Positions 34,906-46,047 are shown, numbered from the stretch's first letter. The stretch is 64,000 nucleotides of DNA from Carettochelys insculpta (GCF_033958435.1 NC_134161.1:12152001-12216000); one strand, 5' to 3'. A program made the numbers and translations. Notes: generated from the letters alone by a model not told the origin.

Positions 34906-36609
34906 ACCCAACTGAAAGTGCCTCAGTTTTCTGAGCTGAACACCTGATAACCCTGCTGGCTTCACATTGAGCAGGGACTGCCTAGAACCCTCATCCTCTA
35001 ACTGCTTCAGACCTTAAATGTTTAGCGGGGAGGGTAACTAGGCATTTGGGGTTCACAAGTTTGGCCTAGATCTTCAGAGAAGAGACTTCCCCTACCAAAA
35101 ACAGACAAGGAAAACAGGCGGGGGAGGAGGGAAGTTCATCCTGTTCTGGGCTAGTTCAGATCCCAGAAATGTCCATTTTCAAAACTCTTTTTTTTTTTTA
35201 TACCAACACTCAGAAACAGGTGAAATCCAGCATTTCCCATATGACTGGATTATCCCCAGCCCATCCAAGAGAAATTCTAAAATTTCACAAAGCAAAATGT
35301 ACATGATGAAAGCAGGATCACTTCAGCTAAAAGCATCCCCGTACTTGAGCGGGTATTTTTGGTGATGATTCCCCCCCTCCACCAGTAAATTGGATCACGT
35401 GTGAAAGTTGCAAAGCAGAAGATAAAATTCTTAATCTGTGGTTTTAAAGTCTCATTTTAATTGCCTCCTACTGCTCCTCCATATACCTCATGACACATAA
35501 TCCCCATGTCTAGGCCCTGTGGTGCTCCTCTGTTGACTTGCCCATTTGTAGCATTTCCCCATGAAAACATAACACAAGAAACTCACTGGTCCTGAATGAT
35601 TCTGATTGTGTGCCCATCCTCCCTGTGAGGGAGAACACAGATAAAGCTCTAAGCAGTCCAGATTTCCAGTGGTTTCTACAACTGCTTCACCTAAATCAGG
35701 CCATTCCACCATGTGATCATCACCATTATAGATGAAAGGGGTGGGCCAATGAGGTGGTGTATTATGCCATCCATTTGGAGTAATTTTTGAGCAGCTGAGG
35801 AGAGGGCTAAGGAAACTGTCAAGTGGCATAGAAATAATAAGCGGGCAGAGCCAGGTAGAGACAGAAGAAGGATGCAAAGAGCGGAGGGAAGAAGTTAGCA
35901 CCTCACTTTCATCCTTGGGACATCCACAGAGTAATGAAGCTTCCTTCGGCGGCAAGATAAACGGGCAGCTGTACAGGTTATGAGTGAGGTTTCATTGCAG
36001 ATCAATATATCTCTGTCAGAGACCCATCTGGAGGGAGTTTTAATTTAAAGAAAAGAGTGATGAATGCAGAAAGACAATAAATCAGTAAGTTGTGTATTCA
36101 CATATGCATTAACCTTCTATCAGTGCAAACAATTGCACTGAGGGGTACATTTGGGAATGGGTTTATTGACCCAGGAATGGTAACTGAGTTTTGGAGTCAC
36201 AGCAGAAAAGATTTCTGTAACTGCAGCTGCCCTACGCTCTCTCTCTAACATGGAACAAGGACCAAAAAGAGGATTTATTTTCTATCCTTCTATTAAAAAT
36301 CTGAGGCTATCACTAAGGAGACAGCTCTCTCAGATCACAATCAGGAAGAATATGCTTAGCAAACAGCAAAAAAAAAAAACACACGACGGTTTCACAGAAA
36401 CAAAGGCAAGATAGGAACTGACAAGAAGAGTGGAATATCAGAGATAATCTGAAACCTCTATATTTAAAACACAGACTGTCGCTCCGAGGAAAACATCAAA
36501 AGAAATAGCGTTTTAATGGCCTACTTTAATTTAATTTCCTTTCACCTGTTTGGGAACCTGATCCCAAACCTGCTGAGGCCAAAAGATTCTTTTTGAGAAA
36601 AAAGGACGT
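34906..36609. other. mostly unique sequence; unexplained open frame at 35488-35955
   Basis: The 155-codon minus-strand frame (35488-35955) is the longest in the window not clearly explained by a repeat or by biased composition. It has mixed residue use with several Cys, Trp and His and no domain I recognise. There is no obvious splice or promoter context. Poly(T) at about 35188-35199 and poly(A) at about 36369-36379. Confidence 0.35.
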
Positions 36610-36860
36610 CCAGGGCCAGCAGAGCCAACAGCCATGGAGGGCCTTAGGGTAAGGGGTGAGGGAGGCAGGCTCTGTGCCCGAGAAGGGGCAGGACCTTGTG
36701 CAGAAGGGGTGGGGCCTCGAGTGGAAGTGGTGGACCATGGGCTACACCCCTCCAGCCTTCGGAGGCATTTAGACTGGCACTTCGGCCCCCATCACTGCCA
36801 CAGTAAGCAGTGGCTGTGGCCAGTAGCTCCAGGCCCTGTTGAAGTGCTCTGATGCACTTG
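36610..36860. repeat. unclassified GC-rich interspersed repeat
   Basis: 'agaaggggcaggaccttgtg' and 'cagaaggggtggggcctcga' form two imperfect tandem units of about 27 bases (36679-36733). From memory such units occur within GC-rich turtle repeats. Confidence 0.4.
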
Positions 36861-36944
36861 TCCTCTTTGTCCTCGCTGTTGGCAAGCCCGTCTAGGGATA
36901 AGACACCAACACTGGACACTCTAACACTGGGTTTATGACAAAGA

Positions 36945-37075
36945 GCCTGTGTGGTCTTGGGCAAGTCACTTAGCTTCTCTGTGCCTCAGTCCCTCATCTG
37001 TACAATGGGAATAAGAGTGATGCCCTACATCACAGAGATGTTGGAAGGACAGACCCATTAAAGATTGAGGCACTC
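36945..37075 (+). repeat. MIR-type SINE relic
   Basis: 'gtcttgggcaagtcacttag' and then 'cttctctgtgcctcagt' and 'catctgtacaatgggaataa' is the classic MIR core-to-tail order. It is the best preserved MIR in the window. Confidence 0.9.
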
Positions 37076-37729
37076 CCACAGGCTTTGGATTTGGAGCTTT
37101 CATTCACAGAGCCACATATAAACAAACATGGCTTCTTTGAAATTTAAATCTGGCCCTTACAGCCTTTCTAACTGAGAATCTCAGAGGACTTCACAAAGGT
37201 TATTAAGTAAGGCTGACCCCCCCCCAAAAAAATGGAAATTTTGCAAAAAGTTTGGAAGAGAACAAAATTTTTGTGACTTTTGAAAAATGTCCAGATTATT
37301 TTTTACAATCATTTTGTCAAAAACAATGGAAAACAGCCACCAAAAAAGTTACATTTAGATTTGAATCAAAATGTATTACAGCAACATATTTTGGATTTCC
37401 AATTTCCTTTTCCTTCCACTCCCTTCTTACTGTCCGGGAAAAAGAGTGGGGGAAATGGGAAAAAATGCAGCACAAACACACCCAGGTTTTCTTTTGATTT
37501 CATTTCAGTTTTAAACACTTTTTTTCTTGTTTGCAGTTTTCTATTGAAAATTCAGAAAATGCCCAACAAACATTTTTACTGGCAACATTCCTATAAGCTA
37601 AAATAATTTTCACCGAAAAAATTGGCTGGTAAATTTTGTGCTGCCTGCCTAGCATTCACCACAATATGTGCGAAAGAGAGAAGCACTCCGTTTTGAATTC
37701 ACTGACAGGAAAACTAAGCCACAGAAAAG
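37076..37729. other. unique AT-rich sequence
   Basis: Nothing recognised. Many A/T runs. Confidence 0.45.
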
Positions 37730-37812
37730 TAAAGGCCCATTTTTTAAAAAAATGGCTTATGATATTGGGTGCCTGAAATGAGTGCCCAATTTTAAAACTA
37801 GGGCCTGACTCT
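37730..37812. repeat. old repeat relic
   Basis: 'ggtgcctgaaatgagtgccc' followed by 'aattttaaaactagggcctg' fits a worn old sauropsid repeat also hinted at 39100. Low certainty. Confidence 0.3.
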
Positions 37813-37871
37813 CTCCAGCTCCAACTCTCAGCCTCTTAGAAAGTGGAGAAATCTTTGTCAAGCAAGTCTTC

Positions 37872-37943
37872 TGATGGACATATTGTCCATCAAAATATTT
37901 ATTTTATTTATATATATATTTTATTTTATATATATAATATTTT
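37872..37943. repeat. perfect hairpin next to an AT-rich low-complexity tract
   Basis: The arms tgatggaca (37872-37880) and tgtccatca (37884-37892) with loop tat form a perfect 9-bp stem. It is followed at once by about 50 bases of almost pure A/T built from tatata and attt units. Confidence 0.85.
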
Positions 37944-37954
37944 CAATACAACAA

Positions 37955-38045
37955 AATCACAAGCAGCTCCACTGAGCATCCCCAACTACATCAGATGTCA
38001 ATGGGACCTGGGAGCATTTAGCAATGCAAGTAAGTCCTAAATGCT
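37955..38045. repeat. old repeat relic
   Basis: 'cagctccactgagcatcccc' and 'gatgtcaatgggacctggga' resemble half of the old palindrome noted at 28910. Confidence 0.3.
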
Positions 38046-38105
38046 CAAGTAACTGGAAACTGAGATGCTCATAATTAAAGGTTGCTCTTGAAGAGTTGAT
38101 TCTAA

Positions 38106-38337
38106 GGCCATGTCTACATTAACTGAAAGATTGGCCTGCGCAGGGTTAATATTCCGGAGTTCAATTTCACATGTCTGGAAGGGATGTGCAAAATCAACCT
38201 ATCAGGAGTCAGATGTTGACCCCTGCACTCCTTGCTATCACAAGGAGTAAGGGAGGTTGATGGGAGTAGTGAGGACGGCCAGGTAAGTTGATTGCAGATA
38301 AGTTAATTCTAGCTATTCAATTGCTGTAGTATAGGCC
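38106..38337 (+). mobile_element. non-autonomous DNA transposon, GTCTACAC type, family A copy 3
   Basis: Left end ggccatgtctacatt. Body strings 'aatttcacatgtctgga', 'caacctatcaggagtcag', 'gttgacccctgcactcc', 'gtaagggaggttgatggg' and 'aattctagctattcaattgc' match copy 1 in order. The right end is shortened (ataggcc). Flanking triplets are taa and aaa. Confidence 0.75.
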
Positions 38338-38504
38338 AAATGTAAGTCATTTGTTCAAGCCATAGACACTCACTGATTCTCAATTCTTTGTGCTTATGGC
38401 TAGAAAACAATGTCTCTGGCTCAAAAGCCAGAATTTTGACTGCATCCAGAGTGCTCATCATTGTGTGATACAGATGTCTTACTCTCCTGGATGTCCCAAC
38501 TAGG

Positions 38505-38600
38505 ATCTGAAGGCCCTGACCCAGCAAACCTTCGCACGTACTTAACTTGGAAATCTAAGGGACTATGCACATGCATCAAATTAAGAAGTGTGTGCATACA
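38505..38600. repeat. old repeat relic, 'gatcctgcaa' type
   Basis: 'gccctgacccagcaaacctt' then 'cgcacgtacttaacttgg' and the inverse-like 'aattaagaagtgtgtgcata' form a worn palindrome of the type also seen at 34785. Confidence 0.4.
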
Positions 38601-39099
38601 AATCAGAACTTATCATATGTCTGCAAAATAAACCATCTGCCTTTCACAGAGTCATTACTTTCAAACAATACATGCAGAGGGTCTAGGATAACAATCTGTG
38701 TCTTAAAATCCAGAAATCTAACCCACAACAACCAATTAATTCTGCTTCTTTAAACATCTCTCCTGCAGTAACAAGTGAGCTAAAAAGAGGGAAGCGGGAA
38801 TGTGGAATAGCTCTCCCTTACTTACATGGAGCACTGCTAGGTCTTTCTGGTCAGACTCTTTGTAAAGGCTTCTGTGGATTACTTGTGTAATTACATTTAC
38901 TGGAGGCTAAACTAAATCCCATGTCACCTGCTCTTGGGATGTGGGTGTTAGAAATAATCATATGCAATCCTTCAATGATAGAACACCTCTTATGTAAAAA
39001 TCTGGTTACTATAGGATATTTAGCAGCTACTTTAATTGTTAACAGCTGACAATGGATGATGGATAAAATATTTTTATACACAGACCTCCCGCCACTCTC
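38601..39099. other. unique non-coding sequence
   Basis: Nothing recognised. Confidence 0.45.
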
Positions 39100-39190
39100 A
39101 CACATATTCAAAAATGACTAGAAATTCCAGGTGCCTAAACTGAGAAACCGAAGACACCTGACTTTCAGAGAGTAATGACTCAGCTCTTCC
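39100..39190. repeat. old repeat relic
   Basis: 'tcaaaaatgactagaaattc', 'caggtgcctaaactgagaaa' and 'acacctgactttcagaga' follow in order a diverged old sauropsid repeat. Confidence 0.4.
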
Positions 39191-39593
39191 TGCAAATCTG
39201 TCCCTTTTAAGGTGTCGCAACCCACCCACCCTCCGCCAGTCAATCTATCCAACATCAGTCTAAGTTTTTCTTGAAAAATTGGGACGTGCATATTTTAAAA
39301 TTCCTTGAGCTTGTTACTAACCTCAGCTCGGGGAATGGAAAACACTTGTAAAATCCAATTTACTTTTCACCATATATGCTGCGATTTATTTTCCTTTTCA
39401 CTGTGCTCGGCTTGGTGGAGGCAAAGATTGCTTGCAGTTTAACAACCACAACACTGAGCACTTTTAGAGCAGCCGCCTTAATATCCTTTCCAGGCAGCGG
39501 AGGCTTTCTTATTCTGTGGGGTGATTTTGTTTAAAAAGATTGTGCTCCTGAAAAAAAAGACAAAACGCTTCTTTGCTACCAATAGACTCTCAG
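39191..39593. other. unique non-coding sequence
   Basis: Nothing recognised. Confidence 0.45.
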
Positions 39594-40015
39594 GGCTACG
39601 GTTACACTATAGCACTCTGTCAACAGACCTCACCGGCGGGAGAGATTTCCAGACTAAACTTCTGTTGACAGAGTGCAGCCACACCCGAAAGTAAATCAGG
39701 AAAGTGGTCCACTCTGTCGACAGAGCACACAGACTGCCCAGCTGCTCTCTCGACAAAACAGGCACCCGGAAGCTCAGCGGGAAGGGCTGCCCACTGTTGC
39801 GGATACCCTGTCTGTCGAGAGAGGCCACCTAGGAGCATTCACACAGCTGTTTTGCCAACAGAAATCTGTTGGCGAAGGCATTATGCCTCATAGCAGAGAG
39901 GCAGAACCCTGTTGGGAAAAGTGCTGGGTTTGTTGATACACTGTCAACAACAGGCACTGTGTGTGTAAACGTGTGGCATGTTTTGTTGAGAAAAATCTCT
40001 AGTCTAAGTGCAGCC
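39594..40015. mobile_element. non-autonomous DNA transposon, GTCTACAC-related, family E
   Basis: Left end ggctacggttacact and right end agtctaagtgcagcc are terminal inverted repeats. Inside are at least six copies of a 'tctgtcgacaga' or 'ctgttgacaga' motif in both orientations (for example 39607-39621, 39661-39675 and 39713-39726), plus 'ctctcgaca' and 'gtcgagaga'. This shows a TCGACAGA-rich palindromic design. The flanking triplets cag and tga do not match. Non-coding, despite short frames. Confidence 0.75.
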
Positions 40016-40084
40016 TGAGTGTCTCACAAAGATAAGGGTTATTATTAGAGATGCTCCTAGCCTGCAAATTCCGCTGAACCATGA

Positions 40085-40165
40085 CACTCTTCATTGCACA
40101 GATGGGAAGACTAAGGTACACAGAAATGCTCTAAGACACTCAGGTCTCATAGTGAGGACCTGGTA
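40085..40165 (-). repeat. MIR-type SINE relic
   Basis: 'cattgcacagatgggaagac' and 'taaggtacacagaaatgc' correspond to the reverse-complement MIR 'cattttacagatggggaaac'. Short and diverged. Confidence 0.5.
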
Positions 40166-40627
40166 GTACTGGCCCTCTTAGTTTCTGTCCCCCAGGTTAA
40201 AATCCTACCTGGGCATGTGCTCTGCCTCAACCACAACCCCCACCAGTCCCAATTTGTTCAATAAGGACAATCATTAGAGCTGGACAGAGAAAAATAACCT
40301 GTTCGGTGGAAGATTTGGGTATTTCAAACTGTGGCTTCACCCAGTTCAGAATGAAAATTCAAAATTCTGTTGTGCTGCCAGATGGACTGCTCCAGGTCCA
40401 TCGGCCCTGGGCGTCTCAGGTACATGACTTCTAGGTTCTCTGACAGGTGAGCTCCAAGGCACTGGACAGGAAACCAGGCAAGTTTTGAACTCTGCCTGCT
40501 TGGCAAGGAAGGGGCTGTTGGAAACCTGCCCCGATTCAACCAGGGCTATGCCAAACTCAAACCGTTTCCATGAAGTGTTTTAATTTCAACAAATGCAAAT
40601 GAAAAATGCCCCTTATCTTGTTTAATA
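40166..40627. other. unique non-coding sequence
   Basis: Nothing recognised. Confidence 0.45.
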
Positions 40628-40740
40628 AGGTTGTGAACTCTCCAGAGCAGGAATTGCTTCTTTCTATATTTAAGTACAGCACCTAGTGCAAAAAGTCAGA
40701 ATCTTGGTTTGGGCCTCTCCATCTTAATGTAATACAGTGA
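40628..40740 (+). repeat. old SINE/LINE tail
   Basis: 'gttgtgaactctccagagca', 'ggaattgcttctttc', 'agtacagcacctagtgcaaa' and 'gtttgggcctctcc' match in order the tail at 48385-48512. Confidence 0.6.
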
Positions 40741-41084
40741 ACACTTCTGAGAATTGCTCTTATAATAGCTCCGCATAATCACATGGAAGTTCCCAAGGTA
40801 GGAAGTGTTTGTCACAAGGAATCAAATGTGACATGCTTCTTTAAAAATACAAACAAAGTTGTTATTTATATGGCAGGGCTTGGTGGCTGCCCACTTGCCA
40901 GAAAATCATGTCAGTTGTGAAACCAGCCTCCATCACTACACTGAGAATGTGAATTTCAATTTGAATTTCAAGAAAAAAAAAATACTGAAATCCCCTAGTT
41001 TCCCCTTGATGACAAAAGGCTTCTTCACTCATGCACCTGAAGACAGCTGTACTGAGCAACACCACAGGACACCATGAGCTTCGC
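40741..41084. other. unique non-coding sequence
   Basis: An A run near 40972-40982. Nothing else recognised. Confidence 0.45.
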
Positions 41085-41150
41085 TTTGTAGAGAATGCAA
41101 CCGAGACCCAGAGAGGTGATGCTGCTTGCCCAGGGTCATTCAAGAGCTGG
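41085..41150 (-). repeat. MIR-type SINE fragment
   Basis: 'cgagacccagagaggtgatg' and then 'ctgcttgcccagggtcat' is the reverse complement of the MIR core 'cttgggcaagtca' region. Confidence 0.55.
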
Positions 41151-41626
41151 CTGCATCAAAATACAACATACGTCCCGAGGGATGCAAACAATGTCCAGTG
41201 AGGTGAATGATCATCTTATTAGCATCATCAGAAGTAGAATAAAACCTTCAACTCCCAAACAAACTTCCACTCTGGACTGGAAATGAAAAGGTGACAAAAA
41301 TCACTCCTATAAAATACAACAGTTGCAACAGAGGACTTGTCAAATGAGTTTTCAGCCCATTTCTGGACACTGGGCAAGAGACAGAGGTGGGAAGGGCAAG
41401 GGCTTGATAGAAGATCCTTGGCAGAGTCTGAATGTCAAGTTAGCCAATGTTTCTGAAATGCAAACGCTATTCAGAGAAGACGACTCCACAAATTTAAAAA
41501 AAAATGCTGTAAAGCAGAAATCTGATCAAAAGGCATTAAACATCTTGCCATATTCCAAGCTCAATAAGCAGATGCCAGTGTCTCTTTCCGCCCTGCTCTC
41601 AGACCATTCTGGAAATCAGAACTTAG
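41151..41626. other. unique non-coding sequence
   Basis: A 129-codon frame (41323-41712) runs into the next element. It has no recognisable motif. Confidence 0.45.
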
Positions 41627-41907
41627 GGCTTGTTTCTACTGCGGGATGGATCCACACTGCTGCAATTGAGCCACTGGTGGTTGATTTAGAGGGTCGAGTA
41701 AAGATCCATTAAATCAACTGCGGATCACTCTCCTATCGACTCCTGTACTCCAGCAGACCAGATAAGTAAAGGGAGTCAATAGCAGAGGTTTTTTATGTCG
41801 ACCTTTCTGCAGTAAAAAGATATAAGATACATTGATCTGAGTTATGCTACTAACATAAATCAAATTGCATAGCTCAGAATGACCTGTCCATGTAATGTAA
41901 ACCTGCC
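41627..41907. mobile_element. non-autonomous DNA transposon, GTCTACAC-related, family F
   Basis: Left end ggcttgtttctactgcggga and right end 'taatgtaaacctgcc' are diverged terminal repeats (8 of 13 matching). Internal 'gttgatttagagggtcga', 'tcctatcgactcctgtactc' and 'ttatgtcgacctttct' are GTCGA/TCGAC motifs as in sister families. The ends are approximate. Confidence 0.55.
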
Positions 41908-42389
41908 TTTAGTCAGTTTTATCCACAACAGAAAGCCTTCCAATCCTACACATCTTTCCATTTGTCTCTTGATCTCAGATGGTCTAGCTCATAAAGGTGA
42001 TTGCATATTTTGCATTCAATTCCAATATCCTCTTAAGCAGACAGGACAAACAGTGCACAACTTCTGATCACAATCCTCAGAGGAACAACAATGGCTTTCC
42101 CTGTAGTTCACTGATCTCTTACTTCTTCCTGCCCTCTCAGCAGAGGCTTTGTTTCAAAGTTTACTGGCTGATAATCTTCCCCAAGCATTAACCAGTTCAA
42201 ACCCCTAGAACTTTGGGGACTAGAATCGCTTCATAAAAGGACGTTGGATCACTTTTGACCAGTAAAGTCAACTATTGCAAAGAGGGCAAAGCAATCAAGT
42301 TGGACTAGAGATTGGTGGCTATGAGATTACAGGCAACTCAGTGGCTATAGAAGACTGTCCTTTAAGAGGAAGCTTGATTTTTTTTGAAG
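41908..42389. other. unique non-coding sequence
   Basis: Nothing recognised. Confidence 0.45.
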
Positions 42390-42500
42390 AGTTAATTTGT
42401 GGAACTCACTGCCACAGGATATTATTGAACAAAAGGATCACTAACAAGGTATGCATGAACATGAAAAAGAAGAGCCTCTGCAAAGGGAACTAGATGGGAC
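42390..42500 (+). repeat. CR1-like LINE fragment
   Basis: 'gttaatttgtggaactcact' and 'gccacaggatattattgaac' match the CR1 3' segment. Downstream similarity fades after about 42450. Confidence 0.55.
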
Positions 42501-43691
42501 AGGTGCTGTTCCACTCAACATTACCAATTCAAACCCAGCCTGGGTCAGTAGGGAAGGAAGGTTCCTGCCATCAGAGAGCTGGGAGGGAAACAGCTGGCCT
42601 CAGTGGCCATGTCCCACCTCACAAAAATGCAGCAGTGCAGACAGTATTAATGGCTCTGTTCAACAGAGAGGGCAATGGGTAATTAGCCCAGAAGACAGAA
42701 TTCCATATGCTTCCCTAGAAAAGGAGCCTTCCATGAGATGGGGAGAAGCTTGTGCCGCCCCTGCCTGAGACAGGGCATTGCAATCCCCAGGGCTGTTTGT
42801 GTGGTGTCTTCCACTAGCTAAGAGGAAGATGACAATGGCTATTGGTTGTCATGCTTCGACCCAACAGCTGTGGTCGGGGGGGCCCTCCCCGACTGTGAGG
42901 TGAGTCAGGTATGCTAGGGAGGGCAAGTGGACAGTCCGTACGGCCACACCACCTTTCTGTACCACCTTCTCTTTTCACTGTATGGGGAGATGGCTACAGT
43001 GAGGACCCCTGGGCTGAGTGGTGCCTTCCAAGCCCCATGGCTTGTCTGAGCTACAAACCCTGATATTTTTGCTCTTTCCCCACTCGTTTGATCCATTCCA
43101 TGCTCACCTCCACACCTCTGTCACCAGTGAACCACGCTGGCTCCCTTGTCAGAATGCTCCTCGTTAGCGGCATCACCTTTTCATCAGCTAACGAGGCTCC
43201 CACTTGACCGGCGCTGGCCCAACACCTCCTCCCTGGGGTTGTCAGGAAAGAGCTCTCTTTCTAATTACAGCCAAAGGCTTTGTTCGAAAGGCAGAGAAGA
43301 GAGATGGGGAGAATGTCCCTTGAACAGCTGTTTGAGTCATTGTATAAAAGGATCGCGGAAAAGGAGGTCAGATAAATTTTGAAAACACGGATTAATCTGT
43401 TATTAATTTCACTCTTCCTATTTAACCCCAAATGCAGGACCAACCCCCATCCCCCAACTCTGCCTGTCTCTTTCAAATAGCTCTGCTGATCCCTTTTAAG
43501 AAAGTCAGCTCAGCTTGCAAGACGATGCAGCTCCAGGCAGATCAGCTGCATGCTTTGACCCGAGAATTAGGTTACCCCTTTGAATCAAGCTGCTGAAGGC
43601 GCGAACTCCAGGCCCTGACCCCAGTTGATCATGGCACCTCCAAAGGTGCTTTTCTTGGGAGGGTGCAGTGATTGAATTCCAGTCCAGGTAA
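42501..43691. other. unique non-coding sequence
   Basis: No repeat or gene recognised. The frames present are short and overlapping. Confidence 0.45.
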
Positions 43692-43870
43692 GGCCTTGTC
43701 TAGTGGAAAGTTTTACAGGTGGAAATGTATCGCTAACACAGTACAACTCCCCTTGGCTTGGATGCCATGACAGCGGCACGAGAGAGCCTGTGCTCTTGCT
43801 GTAGGGGAAGCAGGAATAAGCTATAATGGTATAAGGCACTTGGTAGTGGTATAAACAGATTCACACTCTG
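43692..43870 (+). mobile_element. possible diverged GTCTA-type DNA transposon
   Basis: 'ggccttgtctagtggaaagt' looks like a GTCTACAC-type left end. 'cgctaacacagta', 'gctataatggtata' and 'agtggtataaac' recall internal strings of turtle MITEs. The right end was not found. Confidence 0.35.
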
Positions 43871-44257
43871 GGGTTTTACTGGCTTAATGACATTGGTAAA
43901 TAAATCTAGCCAGAAAAAACACAGTACCCTACATGTGCCAGTTTCTCTAGCATCATGTTCAAAGGCAGACTGGGTCTCAGTTCTGTTAATTAGGGCCAGC
44001 TCCCCACTGCGTTTTTCTTTGCCTTGCCATTAATGCCTTTGGAAAGTACATAGTAAAGGGTGCCATTCTATTCTGGCAGCTGTCTGCATACACTGAGCAA
44101 TGCTGTGTATGACCACGCAAGGAGGATTGGGCCCTTTGTGTAACACCCTCTAGGCTTGGTTTGTGGCTATGTGATTCCTTTTATTGTTTTGATGCAGTTA
44201 CATACTTTGACTTCTTCCCCTTCCTGGCCTGCAGAGCTGTGTTGCTACCCATGGTTA
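43871..44257. other. unique non-coding sequence
   Basis: Nothing recognised. Confidence 0.45.
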
Positions 44258-44345
44258 AAGAGCAGCCGCATTCCAAACCAGAGGTGGCTGCATCAGTGGC
44301 AGGTGACCTGATCCCCAGGGACATATTTGGTGATCAGTGTTGAGA
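44258..44345 (+). repeat. old interspersed repeat relic, shared with 371
   Basis: 'taaagagcagccgcattcca' followed by 'aaccagaggtggctgcat' and 'gtggcaggtgacctgatccc' is the fuller of two copies. It explains the C-terminal half of the 60-codon frame at 44161-44343. Confidence 0.5.
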
Positions 44346-44660
44346 GCGTTGCGATTTTGGAGCAATTGTCATTTATTTTCTGTTCCTTCTTTCCACCTGA
44401 TGCACCTTGCATCCTAATTCTCCCCAGGGAGCAGGTACAAACATACAGTTTCCATTCCTCTTGTACATCACAGAATTCTTTCTGGCTCACATTCTCTCTC
44501 TAGCCGCACATACACACAGAGCTTGGCTCACCATCCTTCTTCTAACACTTTACAGCTCCACTGAGGAATGCTATATGATGGAGGGCCAGATCCTGTCAGC
44601 ACCTAAGCAGCACAAGCAAGATGCTGAGAGTCAGAGCTTTACCTGCTGCAAGTCACAAAG

Positions 44661-44714
44661 GCTTCACTGACTGGTGTAGCTATGCTGATTTACATCAGCT
44701 GAGGATCTGGCCCC
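44661..44714. repeat. old palindromic repeat, GTGTAAATCAGC type, copy 3
   Basis: 'ctggtgtagctatgctgatt' then 'tacatcagctgaggatctgg' and cccc gives the right half of the palindrome at 8347. Confidence 0.6.
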
Positions 44715-45394
44715 ATGTGTCCTTCAGCACAGTGGCAGGAGTGGACATTTGGCTGTTTGCAGCATCAGAATGACAATGGTTGAAGTATTAAAAGGAAACA
44801 AGAATTCTTTCCCAGTCCCTACCCTACACTCACATATTTGGCCCTTATAGAGAGACACAAATAAGGCCAGGAAGAAAAAGACCTGTCGTACGTGGGGAGA
44901 AAAATAAAACCACACACTGCGGGCCTTCTCCACTGCTGTCCTTAAAGAGCCACCAGAATAAACATTCTGCTCACAGAGTATTCAGTGCCTTTCACTCACC
45001 AATGTTATGACAACATCAATGTACACCTTGCAGATACACATAGAAAACAGAACTATAATAAAACAATATTAAGATAGCAAAGCCAAGCACTCAAAAGTCA
45101 GGAACTGCAAGAATTAAGGATGCCCATTTAACCTTAATTCAGCCCCCCACGCAGCTGTATTATGATACTCTCTTTAATGACATGATCACACACAATTTCC
45201 GACCCCCAAGACCTTTGCCTCAGTCAGTACATAGGCTGGATGGTGCTCATTTAACAAGCCGCTATTCCACATTTTCTTGCATCCTCATTGTTCAGTGTAG
45301 CTCTAAGCTTTTATTTATTACATACTAGTCAAAGCCTGCTGTGAAGACAGGAAAACTTATTTTCTGTTGTTGTTTTTTTTCATGACACACACCT
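44715..45394. other. unique non-coding sequence
   Basis: A T run at 45370-45380. Nothing else recognised. Confidence 0.45.
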
Positions 45395-45515
45395 AAGAAC
45401 ATAAGAATGGCCATACTGGGTCAGACCAAAGGTCCATTCAGCCCAGTACCCTCTCTGCCGACTGTGGCCAGTATCAGGTGCCCTAGAGGGGGTGGATCAA
45501 AGACCACGGTACAAT
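45395..45515 (-). repeat. CR1 LINE 3' end
   Basis: Opens at the element's 3' terminus: 'aagaacataagaatggccat', 'actgggtcagaccaaaggtc', 'cattcagcccagta', 'ctgtggcca' and 'ggtgccctagagggggtgg'. It is the same subfamily as 24815-25143 in the opposite orientation and is 5'-truncated near 45515. Confidence 0.92.
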
Positions 45516-45564
45516 GTACTTACTGTCTCATATTTCAATGGGGCTGCTATGGGGAGACAAAAAG

Positions 45565-45750
45565 GGTCTATCCCTGTTAGCTGTGTGCTTGTGTGTGACT
45601 GCTCAGGAGGGATTCAAATGCTGCCCAGTTGATTAGCAGAGCGCCCACAGCTAAGTTTTGTGTTTTGATTGATGGTGCGCTTTTGGACGTGTCTCCATGC
45701 ACATTAAAAATTATTCTGCACGTAGATGGAATGGATTAGAGGGAACATTA
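45565..45750 (-). mobile_element. hAT-like MITE, copy 3 of 8
   Basis: Reverse orientation. 'tccctgttagctgtgtgctt', 'cccagttgattagcagagcg', 'gatggtgcgct', 'aaaaattattctgcacg' and 'attagagggaaca' match the family. The left terminus is degraded and no duplication is visible. Confidence 0.82.
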
Positions 45751-46047
45751 TCTAGGACTTTGGTTTTATATCTCAGATATTCGCCCCACTGAGGCACCGC
45801 ACTGCATCTTAAGGATTAACAGCTCCCTGCTGAATTATTTCTGCAGTTCCCAAGGGCTCCATCGAAGTCTCCCTTCCAAGTACTAACCTGACCCAGCATT
45901 CCTTAGCTGAGGGCAGCTCATTCACTTTTATGGGAAGGCCTCACAACTTCAGGCAATAAACAAGTGACCATGAATCCAGTGACCTGTTCTGAATACCGCT
46001 CCCAGCACCTACGTGTTTGTAACACCTTCCCCCACCACACACACAAT
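45751..46047. other. unique non-coding sequence
   Basis: Nothing recognised. Confidence 0.45.

Noticed and set aside
36679..36733. Tandem units as a possible CRISPR-like or minisatellite array
   Set aside because: Only two imperfect units with no spacers, in a vertebrate-type sequence.
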